NCBI GenBank assembly: GCA_964528565.1
Contig: CAZGSP010000006.1
Coordinates: 1 to 34,419, forward strand
DNA length: 34,419 nucleotides
Direction: 5' to 3'
Source: UBA10133 sp964528565
GTDB lineage: Bacteria > Patescibacteriota > Microgenomatia > UBA1400 > MFAQ01
Position numbers and translations under genes: made by a program. Of the stretch, positions 7,593 through 15,697 are shown one piece after another (the first letter of the stretch is position 1; every line of letters starts with the position of its first letter). The notes beneath the pieces were generated by a model. It was not told the origin of the DNA, did not search any database, and worked only from the letters and a program-made list of their open reading frames with translations.

Positions 7593-8354
7593 TTAATCTG
7601 CAGATTCTGAAGGAGAAGGCGATGGTGATGCAGATGGTGACATAGCTTCTTTCAATAATCTATTGGTTCTAATAGTAAAAATATTCACCAGTGGCTGACC
7701 GTGGGGAATTGCATTAAATTCCAAAAAATCAACTTCATTTATATCTGAAAATCCACCGAGCTCCCTCATCGTCTCAGGGTCAGGAACATGGTGTTTCCTA
7801 CCATCTTCCCAAATAACATAAATTTCATTTGCATGAGTCCCATTAGAAAATTTTAATCTGACTTTTTTGCTATTACTTAATTTTTCTAATGATGTTTGAA
7901 AAGTAAACTTAGTTTTATAACTATCAGGGTAAACATCAACATTTCCCCAATTAAAACCAAGTAATTCAAAAGTTAGGGGGTCTTGAAAAGCTTTCAGAAT
8001 CTTTGGTTCTATTTCTAAATAAACAGTGTTGACATCAGCTCCATCAAATCTTATTAAGCGCACAAGCTGAGGGCTTTCAAGTGATTTTCTTCTTAATTCG
8101 ACAGTATTTTCCCAATTATTTTTGTACTTTTCTAGTTCTTGCTTTGTATAGGATTTTGATATTGGTGTTTTTATGTGCGCCTTATCATGGTGGTTCACAC
8201 AAAGAACAATTAAGTTAGCTTCATTGTTATTACTAGGATTATCGTCAATATGTGCTATTTGAACCCCGATATTTGGATCATTACAAATTGAACATGTGTG
8301 ATTCGCTTTATAAAGCACATCTGCTTCTAAGTTTTTTGGTATTGGTATCCTCAC
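7593..8354 (-). CDS. HNH endonuclease-domain protein
   Basis: 253 aa. The N-terminal 60 residues form a zinc-type HNH nuclease: CSIC (C21, C24), AHID (H35), N47, and CVNHHDKAH (C52, H55, H56). About residues 75-235 form a separate domain, largely beta-strand by composition, that I do not recognise and that may be a specificity or sensor domain. The C-terminus is a Ser-Pro repeat (SPSASPSPSPSESAD). It lies 8 nt behind the HEPN/MltR-like gene, so the two are one transcription unit. The pair lies directly behind tRNA-Asn, a common site for defence islands. A DNA-cleaving defence role is inferred, not shown. Confidence 0.85.
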   Translation of the reverse strand: MRIPIPKNLEADVLYKANHTCSICNDPNIGVQIAHIDDNPSNNNEANLIVLCVNHHDKAHIKTPISKSYTKQELEKYKNNWENTVELRRKSLESPQLVRLIRFDGADVNTVYLEIEPKILKAFQDPLTFELLGFNWGNVDVYPDSYKTKFTFQTSLEKLSNSKKVRLKFSNGTHANEIYVIWEDGRKHHVPDPETMRELGGFSDINEVDFLEFNAIPHGQPLVNIFTIRTNRLLKEAMSPSASPSPSPSESAD

Positions 8355-8362
8355 AAACGTTT

Positions 8363-8881
8363 TTATTTATTTATATCTTGGCTATTTTGCTCAATTATTT
8401 TTGCGACCCTATTTCTTAAATCGGCATCTGTCAACATTATTTTTGATGACAGTTTACTGTGAATATCCGTTGAAATCTGTTGAAATATATCCCAATTATT
8501 TTTACTTGGTTCTCGAAGAGGATCGTCTTTTTTTATATGTGCTTGCGCCTTTCTGTAGTCATTTACACGAAAGATCTTGCTTTTTATCACATTATCGATT
8601 AAACCCATATCATAAACAATCATCACTTTTTTTGCGAAATCCATTTTGGTGAGCACATTATCCCTAAATAGTTCTGGTTTTTCACCATTCATCCTTTCAA
8701 AGAAAGATGCCGTGATTAGCAAATCAAGAAGATTCTCAACTATTGTATGTTTATCAACGACAAAACCACGAAAATTATTTGATTCTTTTGACGACCTCAT
8801 CCAGTCAGGAAAGGCTATTTTTAAAAAATCTTCATTGAACTTTTCTTCCTCTGATTTATCTAGAGGTACTTTTGTATCCAT
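8363..8881 (-). CDS. HEPN/MltR-like helical protein
   Basis: 172 aa, predicted all helical. The middle (HTIVENLLDLLITASFF... MDFAKKVMIVYDMGLID... FRVNDYRKAQAH) follows the MltR/HEPN-like pattern of an N-terminal four-helix bundle ending in a short R-x4-H motif (R110 to H115). In HEPN ribonucleases this motif is catalytic; in MltR-like proteins it is structural. It is the first gene of a two-gene unit with the HNH protein. A CATAAT and a CATAAAT precede the ATG at 8881, suggesting its own promoter 29 nt behind the tRNA-Asn 3' end. The assignment rests on motif pattern and is tentative. Confidence 0.6.
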   Translation of the reverse strand: MDTKVPLDKSEEEKFNEDFLKIAFPDWMRSSKESNNFRGFVVDKHTIVENLLDLLITASFFERMNGEKPELFRDNVLTKMDFAKKVMIVYDMGLIDNVIKSKIFRVNDYRKAQAHIKKDDPLREPSKNNWDIFQQISTDIHSKLSSKIMLTDADLRNRVAKIIEQNSQDINK

Positions 8882-8909
8882 ATTTATGGTCAGATTATGA
8901 CCAATTCAG

Positions 8910-8982
8910 CTCCCCCGCGTGGACTCGAACCACGGACATCCTCCTTAACAGGGAGGCGCTCTACCAACTGAGCTACAGGGGA
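8910..8982 (-). tRNA. tRNA-Asn(GTT)
   Basis: Complete cloverleaf on the minus strand: acceptor TCCCCTG/CGGGGGA, D-stem GCTC/GAGC, anticodon stem CCTCC/GGAGG with loop CTGTTAA (anticodon GTT), T-stem CGTGG/CCACG with TTCGAGT. Discriminator G; CCA not encoded. The HEPN/HNH pair lies immediately downstream of its 3' end. Confidence 0.97.
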
Positions 8983-9045
8983 ATATTTAACGAACGCCTA
9001 ATTTTACCAAAGCTAGGGGTTCGAAGCAAGCCAAGCGAGCCTAGA

Positions 9046-9372
9046 CTAGACCAATTTCCCCAAAACGACGTTCAGCAAAGCCAGTACGATCGCCGCCAAA
9101 AGTGCCGTACCAAAGTTATCTACCTTGAATCCGACGACAAAATTGCTCATCAGCATGATCAAAAACGCGTTTATGACAAAGGTAAACAACCCCAAGGTCA
9201 GGATGTTTACGGGCAGGGTTAACAGGATCAGGATTGGTTTCAAAACAATAGACAGTACCCCCCACACAATAGCCACTACTGCCAGAGCCTGGAAATTTGC
9301 TATCCGCACTCCGGGAACAATATAAGCGGTCACATAAAAAGCCAGCGCATTGATGATGAGGTTTATTAACAT
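9046..9372 (-). CDS. Phage holin family 4 (YvlD-like) membrane protein
   Basis: 108 aa with four membrane helices: FYVTAYIVPGVRIANFQALAVVAIVWGVLSIVLKPILILLTLPVNILTLGLF is typical of the Phage_holin_4_2/DUF360 family. Despite the family name these are common chromosomal proteins of unknown role. The ATG at 9372 lies 5 nt after TAAGAT (9383-9378), a leaderless layout, divergent from tdk. Confidence 0.85.
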   Translation of the reverse strand: MLINLIINALAFYVTAYIVPGVRIANFQALAVVAIVWGVLSIVLKPILILLTLPVNILTLGLFTFVINAFLIMLMSNFVVGFKVDNFGTALLAAIVLALLNVVLGKLV

Positions 9373-9400
9373 ATCCCATCTTATTCACTTTTATTCACCC

Positions 9401-9428
9401 TTGTCAAATCGCATACTTCCGTCATAAT
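9401..9428 (+). promoter_or_regulatory. tdk promoter
   Basis: TTGTCA (9401-9406), 16-nt spacer, CATAAT (9423-9428), then 9 nt to the ATG at 9438. The transcript should be leaderless or nearly so; no Shine-Dalgarno is present. Confidence 0.7.
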
Positions 9429-9437
9429 AATTTCCGT

Positions 9438-10061
9438 ATGACAGAAAAACTCAAAGGTATCTCGGGGTCTATGTTCGCCGGCAAAACGGAAGAACTTATT
9501 GGTGAAATCACACGGGCAGAAATTGCCAAAAGAAACGTTCTTGTTTTTAAACCCAGATTAGATGACAGATGGGGAAAAATAGACAAGATCCGGTCTCATT
9601 CGAAAGCGGAGCACGACGCCTATCCTGTATCCGATCCTCTGGAAATTCTTGACATTGTCGCCCAATATCTGGAAGTAAATCATCGCCTGAACTTAGTCGC
9701 CATCGACGAAACTCAATTCATGCCGGAAAGTATTGTCGACGTCGTCAGAATCCTTCTTGAAATGGATATCCGGGTTGTTTTTGCCGGACTGGCTCAAGAT
9801 TTCCGGGGTGAGCCATTCGGTTCCATGCCCACCCTTTTGGCTCTGTGTGATGAAATAGACAAACCAACCGCTATCTGTACCGAAGAAATAAATGGAATAC
9901 CTTGCGGTGAACCGGCCACAAAAACCCAAAGACTGATCGACGGCAAACCGGCCAAATACACCGATCCGGTTGTTATGGTTGGAGGAGAAGACGAAGGTTA
10001 CCACGCCCGTTGCTTCAAACACCATCAAATACCCGGCAAACCCAAACCAAAAATAAAATAA
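9438..10061 (+). CDS. tdk: Thymidine kinase
   Basis: 207 aa, type II thymidine kinase that phosphorylates thymidine to dTMP in the salvage pathway. P-loop GSMFAGKTEEL (about residues 10-20), catalytic/lid region DETQFM (about 94-99), FAGLAQDFRGEPFG (about 114-128) and a C-terminal zinc-binding region (C146, C155, and the C/H pair in YHARCFKHH). Length fits the family. It is convergent with rpoD, with only 4 nt between the stops. Salvage genes like this suit an organism with limited nucleotide synthesis. Confidence 0.95.
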   Translation: MTEKLKGISGSMFAGKTEELIGEITRAEIAKRNVLVFKPRLDDRWGKIDKIRSHSKAEHDAYPVSDPLEILDIVAQYLEVNHRLNLVAIDETQFMPESIVDVVRILLEMDIRVVFAGLAQDFRGEPFGSMPTLLALCDEIDKPTAICTEEINGIPCGEPATKTQRLIDGKPAKYTDPVVMVGGEDEGYHARCFKHHQIPGKPKPKIK

Positions 10062-10065
10062 GCTC

Positions 10066-11169
10066 TTACTCGAGATAATCTTGCAGTTTCCTTCTTCGTG
10101 AGGGATGGCGGAGTTTCCTCAGTGCCTTACTTTCTATCTGTCTGATTCTTTCGCGGGTCACTCCAAACACTTTACCCACTTCTTCCAGAGTCAAAGGTTT
10201 ACTCCCGTCCAGTCCAAATCTCATCCGGAGCACCTTGCTTTCACGTTCGGTGAGAGACCCTAGTGCCTCCTCGAGGTTCTCATGCATCAGCTGTCTTGAC
10301 GTAGCTTCGTATGGGGTCGCTTGTCGCTCATCGGGAATAAAGTCACCAAGCAGTGAATCTTCATCATCTCCAATGGGGGTCTCGAGTGAAGTAGTCTTTT
10401 GAGCTATCTTCAAGATCTCCCGAACCTTTTCCGGTGTCGTTTCCAGCTCTTCCGCCACCTCTTCATCCGTGGGCTCTCTGCCGAGATCCTGCATTAGTTT
10501 TCTTTGAGTCCTTATGAGCTTGTTAATCGTCTCGACCATGTGCACCGGGATACGGATGGTGCGGGCTTGATCGGCAATGGCACGGGTAATGGCTTGACGG
10601 ATCCACCAGGTGGCGTAGGTAGAGAACTTAAAGCCTTTCGTCCAGTCATATTTCTCCACCGCCCGGATCAAACCCTTATTCCCCTCCTGGATGAGATCCA
10701 GGAAACTCATGCCTCTACCCATATACTTCTTGGCAATCGAAACCACGAGTCTCAAGTTTGACTTCGTCAACATATCCTTGGCTCTCTTATCGCCTCTCTC
10801 CACTTTCTGAGCCAAAGCGATTTCTTCATCACGTTTCAGAAGAGGAATTCGTCCGATTTCTTTAAGATACATTCTTACCGGATCGTTTACTTCAGTCTCT
10901 TCCAGCTTCGAAAGAGACTCCAGCTCTTTTTCCAAGTCGCTGGAGGCGGCGGCGATCTCTGCGTCCTGTCCGGCCAAAACGCTTTCAAACACGTCGATAT
11001 CGGCCTTAAAAAGCAGTTCGTATAGAAAGTCCAGATCGTTTACTTGAGTCTCGGGGTGGGGAAAATATTCAAGAATATCATCCTGTGTTACAAATCCCTG
11101 CTCCTTACCCAGAGCCATAATATCTCTAATTTTCAGCTGAATGGATGTATCGCTCTTTTTATCGGCCAT
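10066..11169 (-). CDS. rpoD: RNA polymerase primary sigma factor
   Basis: 367 aa, housekeeping sigma-70. A short region 1.1-like N-terminus (about 1-85), region 1.2 DPVRMYLKEIGRIPLL (about 95-110), region 2 with the -10-reading STYATWWIRQAITRAI (about 182-197), region 3, and region 4.2 helix-turn-helix LEEVGKVFGVTRERIRQIE (about 327-345) for the -35 box. It is shorter than E. coli RpoD because the non-conserved region is missing. Downstream of dnaG in the same direction with a 38-nt gap, the classic macromolecular-synthesis pairing. It has its own -10 and ribosome site. Confidence 0.97.
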   Translation of the reverse strand: MADKKSDTSIQLKIRDIMALGKEQGFVTQDDILEYFPHPETQVNDLDFLYELLFKADIDVFESVLAGQDAEIAAASSDLEKELESLSKLEETEVNDPVRMYLKEIGRIPLLKRDEEIALAQKVERGDKRAKDMLTKSNLRLVVSIAKKYMGRGMSFLDLIQEGNKGLIRAVEKYDWTKGFKFSTYATWWIRQAITRAIADQARTIRIPVHMVETINKLIRTQRKLMQDLGREPTDEEVAEELETTPEKVREILKIAQKTTSLETPIGDDEDSLLGDFIPDERQATPYEATSRQLMHENLEEALGSLTERESKVLRMRFGLDGSKPLTLEEVGKVFGVTRERIRQIESKALRKLRHPSRRRKLQDYLE

Positions 11170-11175
11170 AATATT

Positions 11176-11188
11176 CTCTCCTATTTTA
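11176..11188 (-). promoter_or_regulatory. rpoD -10 box and Shine-Dalgarno
   Basis: On the minus strand TAAAAT (11188-11183) is followed at once by AGGAGAG (11182-11176) and 6 nt later the ATG at 11169. The close packing suggests either a very short leader or that the SD serves transcripts coming from dnaG. It is one of the few clear SD sites in the window. Confidence 0.65.
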
Positions 11189-11207
11189 ACATAGGCGTGT
11201 TCCGAAA

Positions 11208-12974
11208 TTACCCCAAAAGCGCCATTATTTTGTTCTCTTCCCTATCCAAAAGACTCAGTTCTCTCGAAAAATCCTCTTCTTTTGACTCCTCCCCTGCATC
11301 CCGGGCTTTTTTCATCTCTTCGATCAACCCCTTCCTCTTTTCACGGACGATCTCCCGTAATAGCTGGGCCGCCAAACTCAAAACATCTTTTACCTCGGTT
11401 TCCCCTTCCTCTTCGGACATATAAGCGTCGTCGATCAGGCTCTTTAGCTCTGCCGGTGCCAGTTCGGAAATTTTTGCGGGGCTGGTTTCTTCGGAGTTCA
11501 AAACCCACAAGAGTGCCTTCCCGGAAGCACCGGAAATATCTGTCTTCTTTAGCCAGAGCCGGACTTCTTGCTTGGCTTCGGGGCAGATAAGAAGCGCACC
11601 CACCAATCTTCTCGCCAGCTTGTCTGTCTTGTTGTCTTCGGACACCGGCTCTTCACCGGTTCTGTCGGGAATTCTTTCGTTGGGGGTCTTTCCCGACCTT
11701 GTCCTTTCCATCTCCGACCTAACTATCGCCGACTCCACCCCCAGCTTCTCCGATAACTTCTTTGTCCAAACTTCTTTTACCACGCTGTTTTCGATTTTTG
11801 AAATAAAAGGGACCACTTCTTCCGTGATCTTTTTTATGCCGGAAACTGTTTTGGGGTTATTTTTTTCCAAAGACTTCATCAATACAAACTCATAGACATC
11901 TACGGCGCCCTCAACCATTTCTTTCCACTTACTTGGGTATTTTCTGGCGATTTCGTCGGGATCCTTCCCTCCTTCTATTTGGACAACTTTTATCTCCATT
12001 CCTCTCTTTTCGGCTAGCTCCACCGCTCTTTTTATAGCCGCTGTCCCCGCATCGTCTGCATCAAGGGATAGGTATATTGTGGTCGCCAGTCTTGCCAATA
12101 GCTCGACCTGATCTGCGGTCAGGGCCGTTCCCCCTACCGCCACCGTTTCGGTCACCCCGGCTCCATACGAACTGATCATATCCATCTGTCCCTCAACCAA
12201 AACAGCTATTTTCCGTTCTCTAATGGCTTGCCTGGCTTGGTAAAATCCATAAAGCATACGCCCCTTGTGGTATATCTCCGTTTCCGGTGAATTCAGGTAT
12301 TTCGGCTCACTTTCTTTCGCGAGACAGGGAAGGATTCTTCCCGTAAACCCAACTACTTTCCCACCGGAATCCTGTAGTGGAAACATTATTCTTCCCCGGA
12401 ACTTATCGTAATACCCCCCTCCATTCCTTTTGCTTATCAGTCCCGCTTTGTCCAGTAGTTCCTCTGAGTATCCTTTTTTCTTGACCAAATACTTGATTAG
12501 ATTGTCCCATCCGGAAATGGCATAACCCAGATTAAATGTTTCGATCAATTTAGTATTTATTTTCCTGTCCTCCAAGTACTTTCTCGCTTCTTCTCCGGAC
12601 TTACCTTCGGTCAGTAGCCAGTGAAAATACCGGGCCGCCAAATCCATGACTTCCAGTAGTTTCTGTTTTTCTCCACCGGCGTCAAAGTTTCTGGCCGTCA
12701 GCTTTACTCCAACCTTCTCGGCCAATCTCTCCAGAGCATCACGAAAGTCAATTCCTTCGATTTCCATCAAAAACTTGATTACGTCTCCCCCCGCTCCACA
12801 GCCAAAACACTTGTAAAGTCCCATCTCTTCATTCACCATAAAAGATGGTGTTTTTTCCGAGTGAAATGGACAAAGACCTTTATGGTGTCTTCCCGACTTC
12901 TTTAAGACCACATACTGCCCTATCACACCCACCACATCCGTCTTCCTTTTTATTTCCTCAACTTGATCTTCCAT
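11208..12974 (-). CDS. dnaG: DNA primase
   Basis: 588 aa. It makes RNA primers for replication. N-terminal CHC2 zinc domain with C35, H38, C56, C59 (GLCPFHSEKTPSF and YKCFGCGAGGD), catalytic core with RGRIMFPL, TOPRIM domain with VLVEGQMDMISSY (about 258-270) and SLDADDAG (about 303-310), and a helical C-terminal region that should bind the DnaB helicase. Length is normal. Upstream lie the histidine kinase and response regulator genes on the same strand; the gap to the regulator is 55 nt. Confidence 0.96.
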   Translation of the reverse strand: MEDQVEEIKRKTDVVGVIGQYVVLKKSGRHHKGLCPFHSEKTPSFMVNEEMGLYKCFGCGAGGDVIKFLMEIEGIDFRDALERLAEKVGVKLTARNFDAGGEKQKLLEVMDLAARYFHWLLTEGKSGEEARKYLEDRKINTKLIETFNLGYAISGWDNLIKYLVKKKGYSEELLDKAGLISKRNGGGYYDKFRGRIMFPLQDSGGKVVGFTGRILPCLAKESEPKYLNSPETEIYHKGRMLYGFYQARQAIRERKIAVLVEGQMDMISSYGAGVTETVAVGGTALTADQVELLARLATTIYLSLDADDAGTAAIKRAVELAEKRGMEIKVVQIEGGKDPDEIARKYPSKWKEMVEGAVDVYEFVLMKSLEKNNPKTVSGIKKITEEVVPFISKIENSVVKEVWTKKLSEKLGVESAIVRSEMERTRSGKTPNERIPDRTGEEPVSEDNKTDKLARRLVGALLICPEAKQEVRLWLKKTDISGASGKALLWVLNSEETSPAKISELAPAELKSLIDDAYMSEEEGETEVKDVLSLAAQLLREIVREKRKGLIEEMKKARDAGEESKEEDFSRELSLLDREENKIMALLG

Positions 12975-13029
12975 CTTTGGGTTTTATTAGTACCAATCCT
13001 TTCTCGATTGTACCAAATCTACCCCAAAC

Positions 13030-13407
13030 TTAGGCGGGCAAATACTTCTTCACGATCACCGGAATATCTTTGATGTCGATGTTGGCTTTGACAATGTAGT
13101 CTTTGGCCCCAAGCCTCATTCCCTCATCCACGCTCGTCTCTTGCTCAAAGTTGGTCAAGATCACCACCGAAACGTTTTTGGTATCCGGGTTGGCCCTAAC
13201 CACTTTCAAAACTTCAAACCCACTCTTAATTGGTAACAGAAGATCCAGCAGAATTAGATCCGGGACTTCTTTGAGGATCATTTTTTCGGCCTCTTCTCCG
13301 TCCGTCGCCACCGAAATATCATATCCCTCGTCCTCGAGAGCGAGAGTTAAGGCGTTTACTAACACCGCATCGTCCTCAACGATCATCACCTTCTTTTTTC
13401 TATCCAT
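13030..13407 (-). CDS. Single-domain response regulator (CheY-like receiver)
   Basis: 125 aa, a receiver domain with no output domain. Acidic pocket EDD (residues 11-13), phospho-acceptor Asp D55 in LILLDLLLP, switch Thr in VVILTNF, and conserved Lys in DYIVKA. The ATG at 13407 overlaps the kinase stop by 8 nt (ATGGATAG), indicating translational coupling; the longer upstream frame is rejected for that reason. It probably acts through protein contacts. Confidence 0.92.
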   Translation of the reverse strand: MDRKKKVMIVEDDAVLVNALTLALEDEGYDISVATDGEEAEKMILKEVPDLILLDLLLPIKSGFEVLKVVRANPDTKNVSVVILTNFEQETSVDEGMRLGAKDYIVKANIDIKDIPVIVKKYLPA

Positions 13408-15445
13408 CTTTTTTTTGTTTTTTAATTGGTAATTCAACAAAAAACGTTGTTCCCTTACCCTCCTCGGACTCGAACCAAACCTTACCCCCATGTCCCTCGA
13501 CGATACTCTTGGTTAAGTATAACCCCAAACCTGACCCGGCAATATTCTTCGACACATTATCGGCTCTAAAAAATTTTTCAAAAACTCTTGATTTCTGATT
13601 CTCGGGAATCCCCAAACCCGTATCTTTGACCGAAAAAATATAGTTTCGACTTTTTTTCTCCACTCGGACATCGATCTTTGATCCGGCGGGAGAATATCTT
13701 CCGGCATTATTCAGAAGATTTCCAAATACCTGAACCATCTGTATCTTGTCCACCTCAAACATGTATTTTTCGGGAATTTGATCCACTCCTTCCACTTGAA
13801 TATCTTTTTCGATAAACAATCTCCCTTGTAGCTTAATCGCTTCCTGACAAAGCTTTTTGATCGAATGGTTTTCCAGATCTTTTGCGCTTAGTAATCCCTC
13901 ATCACTCTTGCTCACGAGCAACAAGTCGTCTATCAAATCGATCAATCGTTGATTGCTCTCATCTATATTATTCACATACCTTTCCATACTTTTCCCGGAA
14001 GTTTTTGTCACTTTTCCTTTTAATAACTCAACAAACCACTTTATCCCTGTCAGAGGTGTTCTCATCTGATGGCTGGCCAAAGAAATAAAATCGGTCCTCA
14101 TCTTGTCTACCGCCCTTTCCCTCGTTACGTCCCGAAATGACCACACCCTACCTACCATTTGCCCGTTTGTCACCAAAGGGATTGAATGTCTTTCAAAAAA
14201 TTTACCGTCGGCAAAGGAAAGAGTATCCTCACCCGAGTCACCTGATGTAAATAAATAATTCGTCCTATTATAAAATTCTTCCGGTTTTCTCAGTTGATTT
14301 GCCACATAATCCAATAACTTTCTACCATCGCCTCTTTTAATCAAAGATTCCGGAATTTTCCACATCTTCGCAAACCTTGAATTTACAAAAAGAATCTTTT
14401 CTTTGTTGTCCATCGCCAATACTCCATCGACAATAGATTCGAGAGTCGCCCGCAGTTTAGTTTTGCTATCTTCCAAAGCAATTTCGGCCAACTTACGATC
14501 TTCAATATTATTTCCCAGTAGTAATAAGCACTTTTCTCCTTTTACCTTCATCTTCGTCGCCGAACCTAAACAAGTTATTATCTCCCCGTTCTTCTTTCTG
14601 AACTTATACTCTCTATTACTGACCACTTCTTTTGTCTTTAAATCTTCTAATAGATCCCCTCTGTCTTTCTTATCAACCCAAATGTTCAAGCTTTCAACTA
14701 ATTTTCCTACAGCTTCCTCTCTGCTATATCCAAGTGTCTCGGAAAAAGCCTTATTTACATCCAAAAAAATACCTTTGTCGAGCGAAGAAATCGTAATTAT
14801 CTGTGGTCCGTTTTTGAAAACCTGGGAAAATTTTTCCTCGGACTCTATCAGCTCAATTTCGGCCAGCTCTCTTCTTAAACAATTGGATAACATCTTACCA
14901 AACAATACGGTTGCTACCGGATATATGGTCATCACCGGAAACCAAATTTGCGAGAGTACTTCATCTCTCGACTCGACCGGAAGAAGTGATGTCAACATCA
15001 ACATCACTACATGAATGGAAAGTCCAAATATATATAACTCAGCAAACGATATTCTGTGTAAATCCCTTTGGCGGAAACTTCTCCAAATCAAACCGATCAA
15101 GCCGGAGGAAAAAATTACCGAAACACCCATATACACTCCGCCTCCACCCAGATAAATCCTATACACGGTCGCCATTGTCATGGCAATAAGCGTTGGTATC
15201 CATCCAATAAACAGCCCTGTGATTCCCAGAAGCACCGACCGTGTGTCAAAGATAACTCCGGGGATTAACGTCCAGTTCGTTTGCATGACCGCCAGACAAA
15301 TTACCCCTAGAAATATCCCAACAATCACTTTCCAAAGAAAAGATTTAATTTTTTTAAATTTCGAAGTGAACAATTGAAAAATTAGAACCAGAGCCAACAA
15401 GAGCGCGGCGTTATCTACGAGACCCAGGAAAAAATTACCTTCCAT
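13400..15445 (-). CDS. Membrane sensor histidine kinase (5TMR-LYT, two PAS)
   Basis: About 681 aa. The N-terminus (about residues 5-185) has five or six membrane helices of the LytS-type 5TMR receptor (PGVIFDTRSVLLGITGLFIGWIPTLIA... YRIYLGGGGVYMG). Two PAS domains follow (about 205-320 and 335-450; FSETLGYSREEAVGK in the first). The HisKA domain has the phospho-His in SLASHQMRTPLTGIKW (about residue 459), and the HATPase domain ends with DTGLGIP and GSGLGLYLTKSIVEGHGG. The LytS-type receptor suggests sensing of the membrane, cell wall or small metabolites. Start at 15445 is preferred over 15460 because AAGGGAG lies 5 nt upstream of it. Confidence 0.92.
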   Translation of the reverse strand: MEGNFFLGLVDNAALLLALVLIFQLFTSKFKKIKSFLWKVIVGIFLGVICLAVMQTNWTLIPGVIFDTRSVLLGITGLFIGWIPTLIAMTMATVYRIYLGGGGVYMGVSVIFSSGLIGLIWRSFRQRDLHRISFAELYIFGLSIHVVMLMLTSLLPVESRDEVLSQIWFPVMTIYPVATVLFGKMLSNCLRRELAEIELIESEEKFSQVFKNGPQIITISSLDKGIFLDVNKAFSETLGYSREEAVGKLVESLNIWVDKKDRGDLLEDLKTKEVVSNREYKFRKKNGEIITCLGSATKMKVKGEKCLLLLGNNIEDRKLAEIALEDSKTKLRATLESIVDGVLAMDNKEKILFVNSRFAKMWKIPESLIKRGDGRKLLDYVANQLRKPEEFYNRTNYLFTSGDSGEDTLSFADGKFFERHSIPLVTNGQMVGRVWSFRDVTRERAVDKMRTDFISLASHQMRTPLTGIKWFVELLKGKVTKTSGKSMERYVNNIDESNQRLIDLIDDLLLVSKSDEGLLSAKDLENHSIKKLCQEAIKLQGRLFIEKDIQVEGVDQIPEKYMFEVDKIQMVQVFGNLLNNAGRYSPAGSKIDVRVEKKSRNYIFSVKDTGLGIPENQKSRVFEKFFRADNVSKNIAGSGLGLYLTKSIVEGHGGKVWFESEEGKGTTFFVELPIKKQKKDG

Positions 15446-15450
15446 ATTTT

Positions 15451-15457
15451 CTCCCTT
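15451..15457 (-). promoter_or_regulatory. Shine-Dalgarno deciding the kinase start
   Basis: AAGGGAG on the minus strand (15457-15451) with a 5-nt spacer to the ATG at 15445. It overlaps the first six codons counted from the alternative ATG at 15460. Confidence 0.7.
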
Positions 15458-15475
15458 CATGCAGGCATGATGCCA

Positions 15476-15498
15476 TGTAACAATTCTAACATGTTACA
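15476..15498. promoter_or_regulatory. Dyad upstream of the histidine kinase
   Basis: Inverted repeat TGTAAC (15476-15481) - 11 nt - GTTACA (15493-15498), 30 nt upstream of the kinase start. The symmetric 6-11-6 layout looks like an operator for a dimeric regulator, or could overlap the kinase promoter. No regulator can be named. Confidence 0.45.
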
Positions 15499-15524
15499 CT
15501 CTTAATTCAATAGGTTGCGGCTGG

Positions 15525-15565
15525 GCGGAGGAGGGGGGTCTGCCTGCCGGTAGGCAGGGATTCGT
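15525..15565 (-). repeat. Partial copy of tRNA-Ser(GGA) 3' end split by a palindrome
   Basis: GCGGAGGAGG at 15525-15534 is identical to the reverse-complemented end of tRNA-Ser(GGA) at 15599-15608. It continues into GGGGTCT, then the palindrome CCTGCC-GGTA-GGCAGG (15543-15558), then GGATTCG, the T-arm side of the tRNA. So a second tRNA 3' end lies about 35 nt downstream of the real one and a CPR-type palindrome has been inserted into it. Confidence 0.65.
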
Positions 15566-15599
15566 CCTCAGCCCCACACGAGGCGGGCATTTCTTATTG

Positions 15600-15683
15600 C
15601 GGAGGAGGCGGGATTCGGACCCGCGTATGCCGAAGCACACTTGCTTTCCAAGCAAGCGCCATAGACCACTAGGCGACTCCTCC
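15600..15683 (-). tRNA. tRNA-Ser(GGA)
   Basis: Class II tRNA on the minus strand: acceptor GGAGGAG/CTCCTCC, anticodon stem CTTGC/GCAAG with loop TTGGAAA (anticodon GGA), long variable arm TGTGCTTCGGCATA, T-arm GCGGG/CCCGC. CCA not encoded. It lies 14 nt downstream of the HAD gene and is probably co-transcribed. Confidence 0.96.
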
Positions 15684-15697
15684 AGACAAAGGATATT

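Noticed and set aside
9013..9036. GGTTCGAAGCAAGCCAAGCGAGCC near tRNA-Asn
   Set aside because: T-loop-like core only; no pairing acceptor sequence and not matched by another copy in the window.
14403..15014. Plus-strand open frame opposite the histidine kinase
   Set aside because: Antisense to PAS domains with Ser-rich mirror composition.
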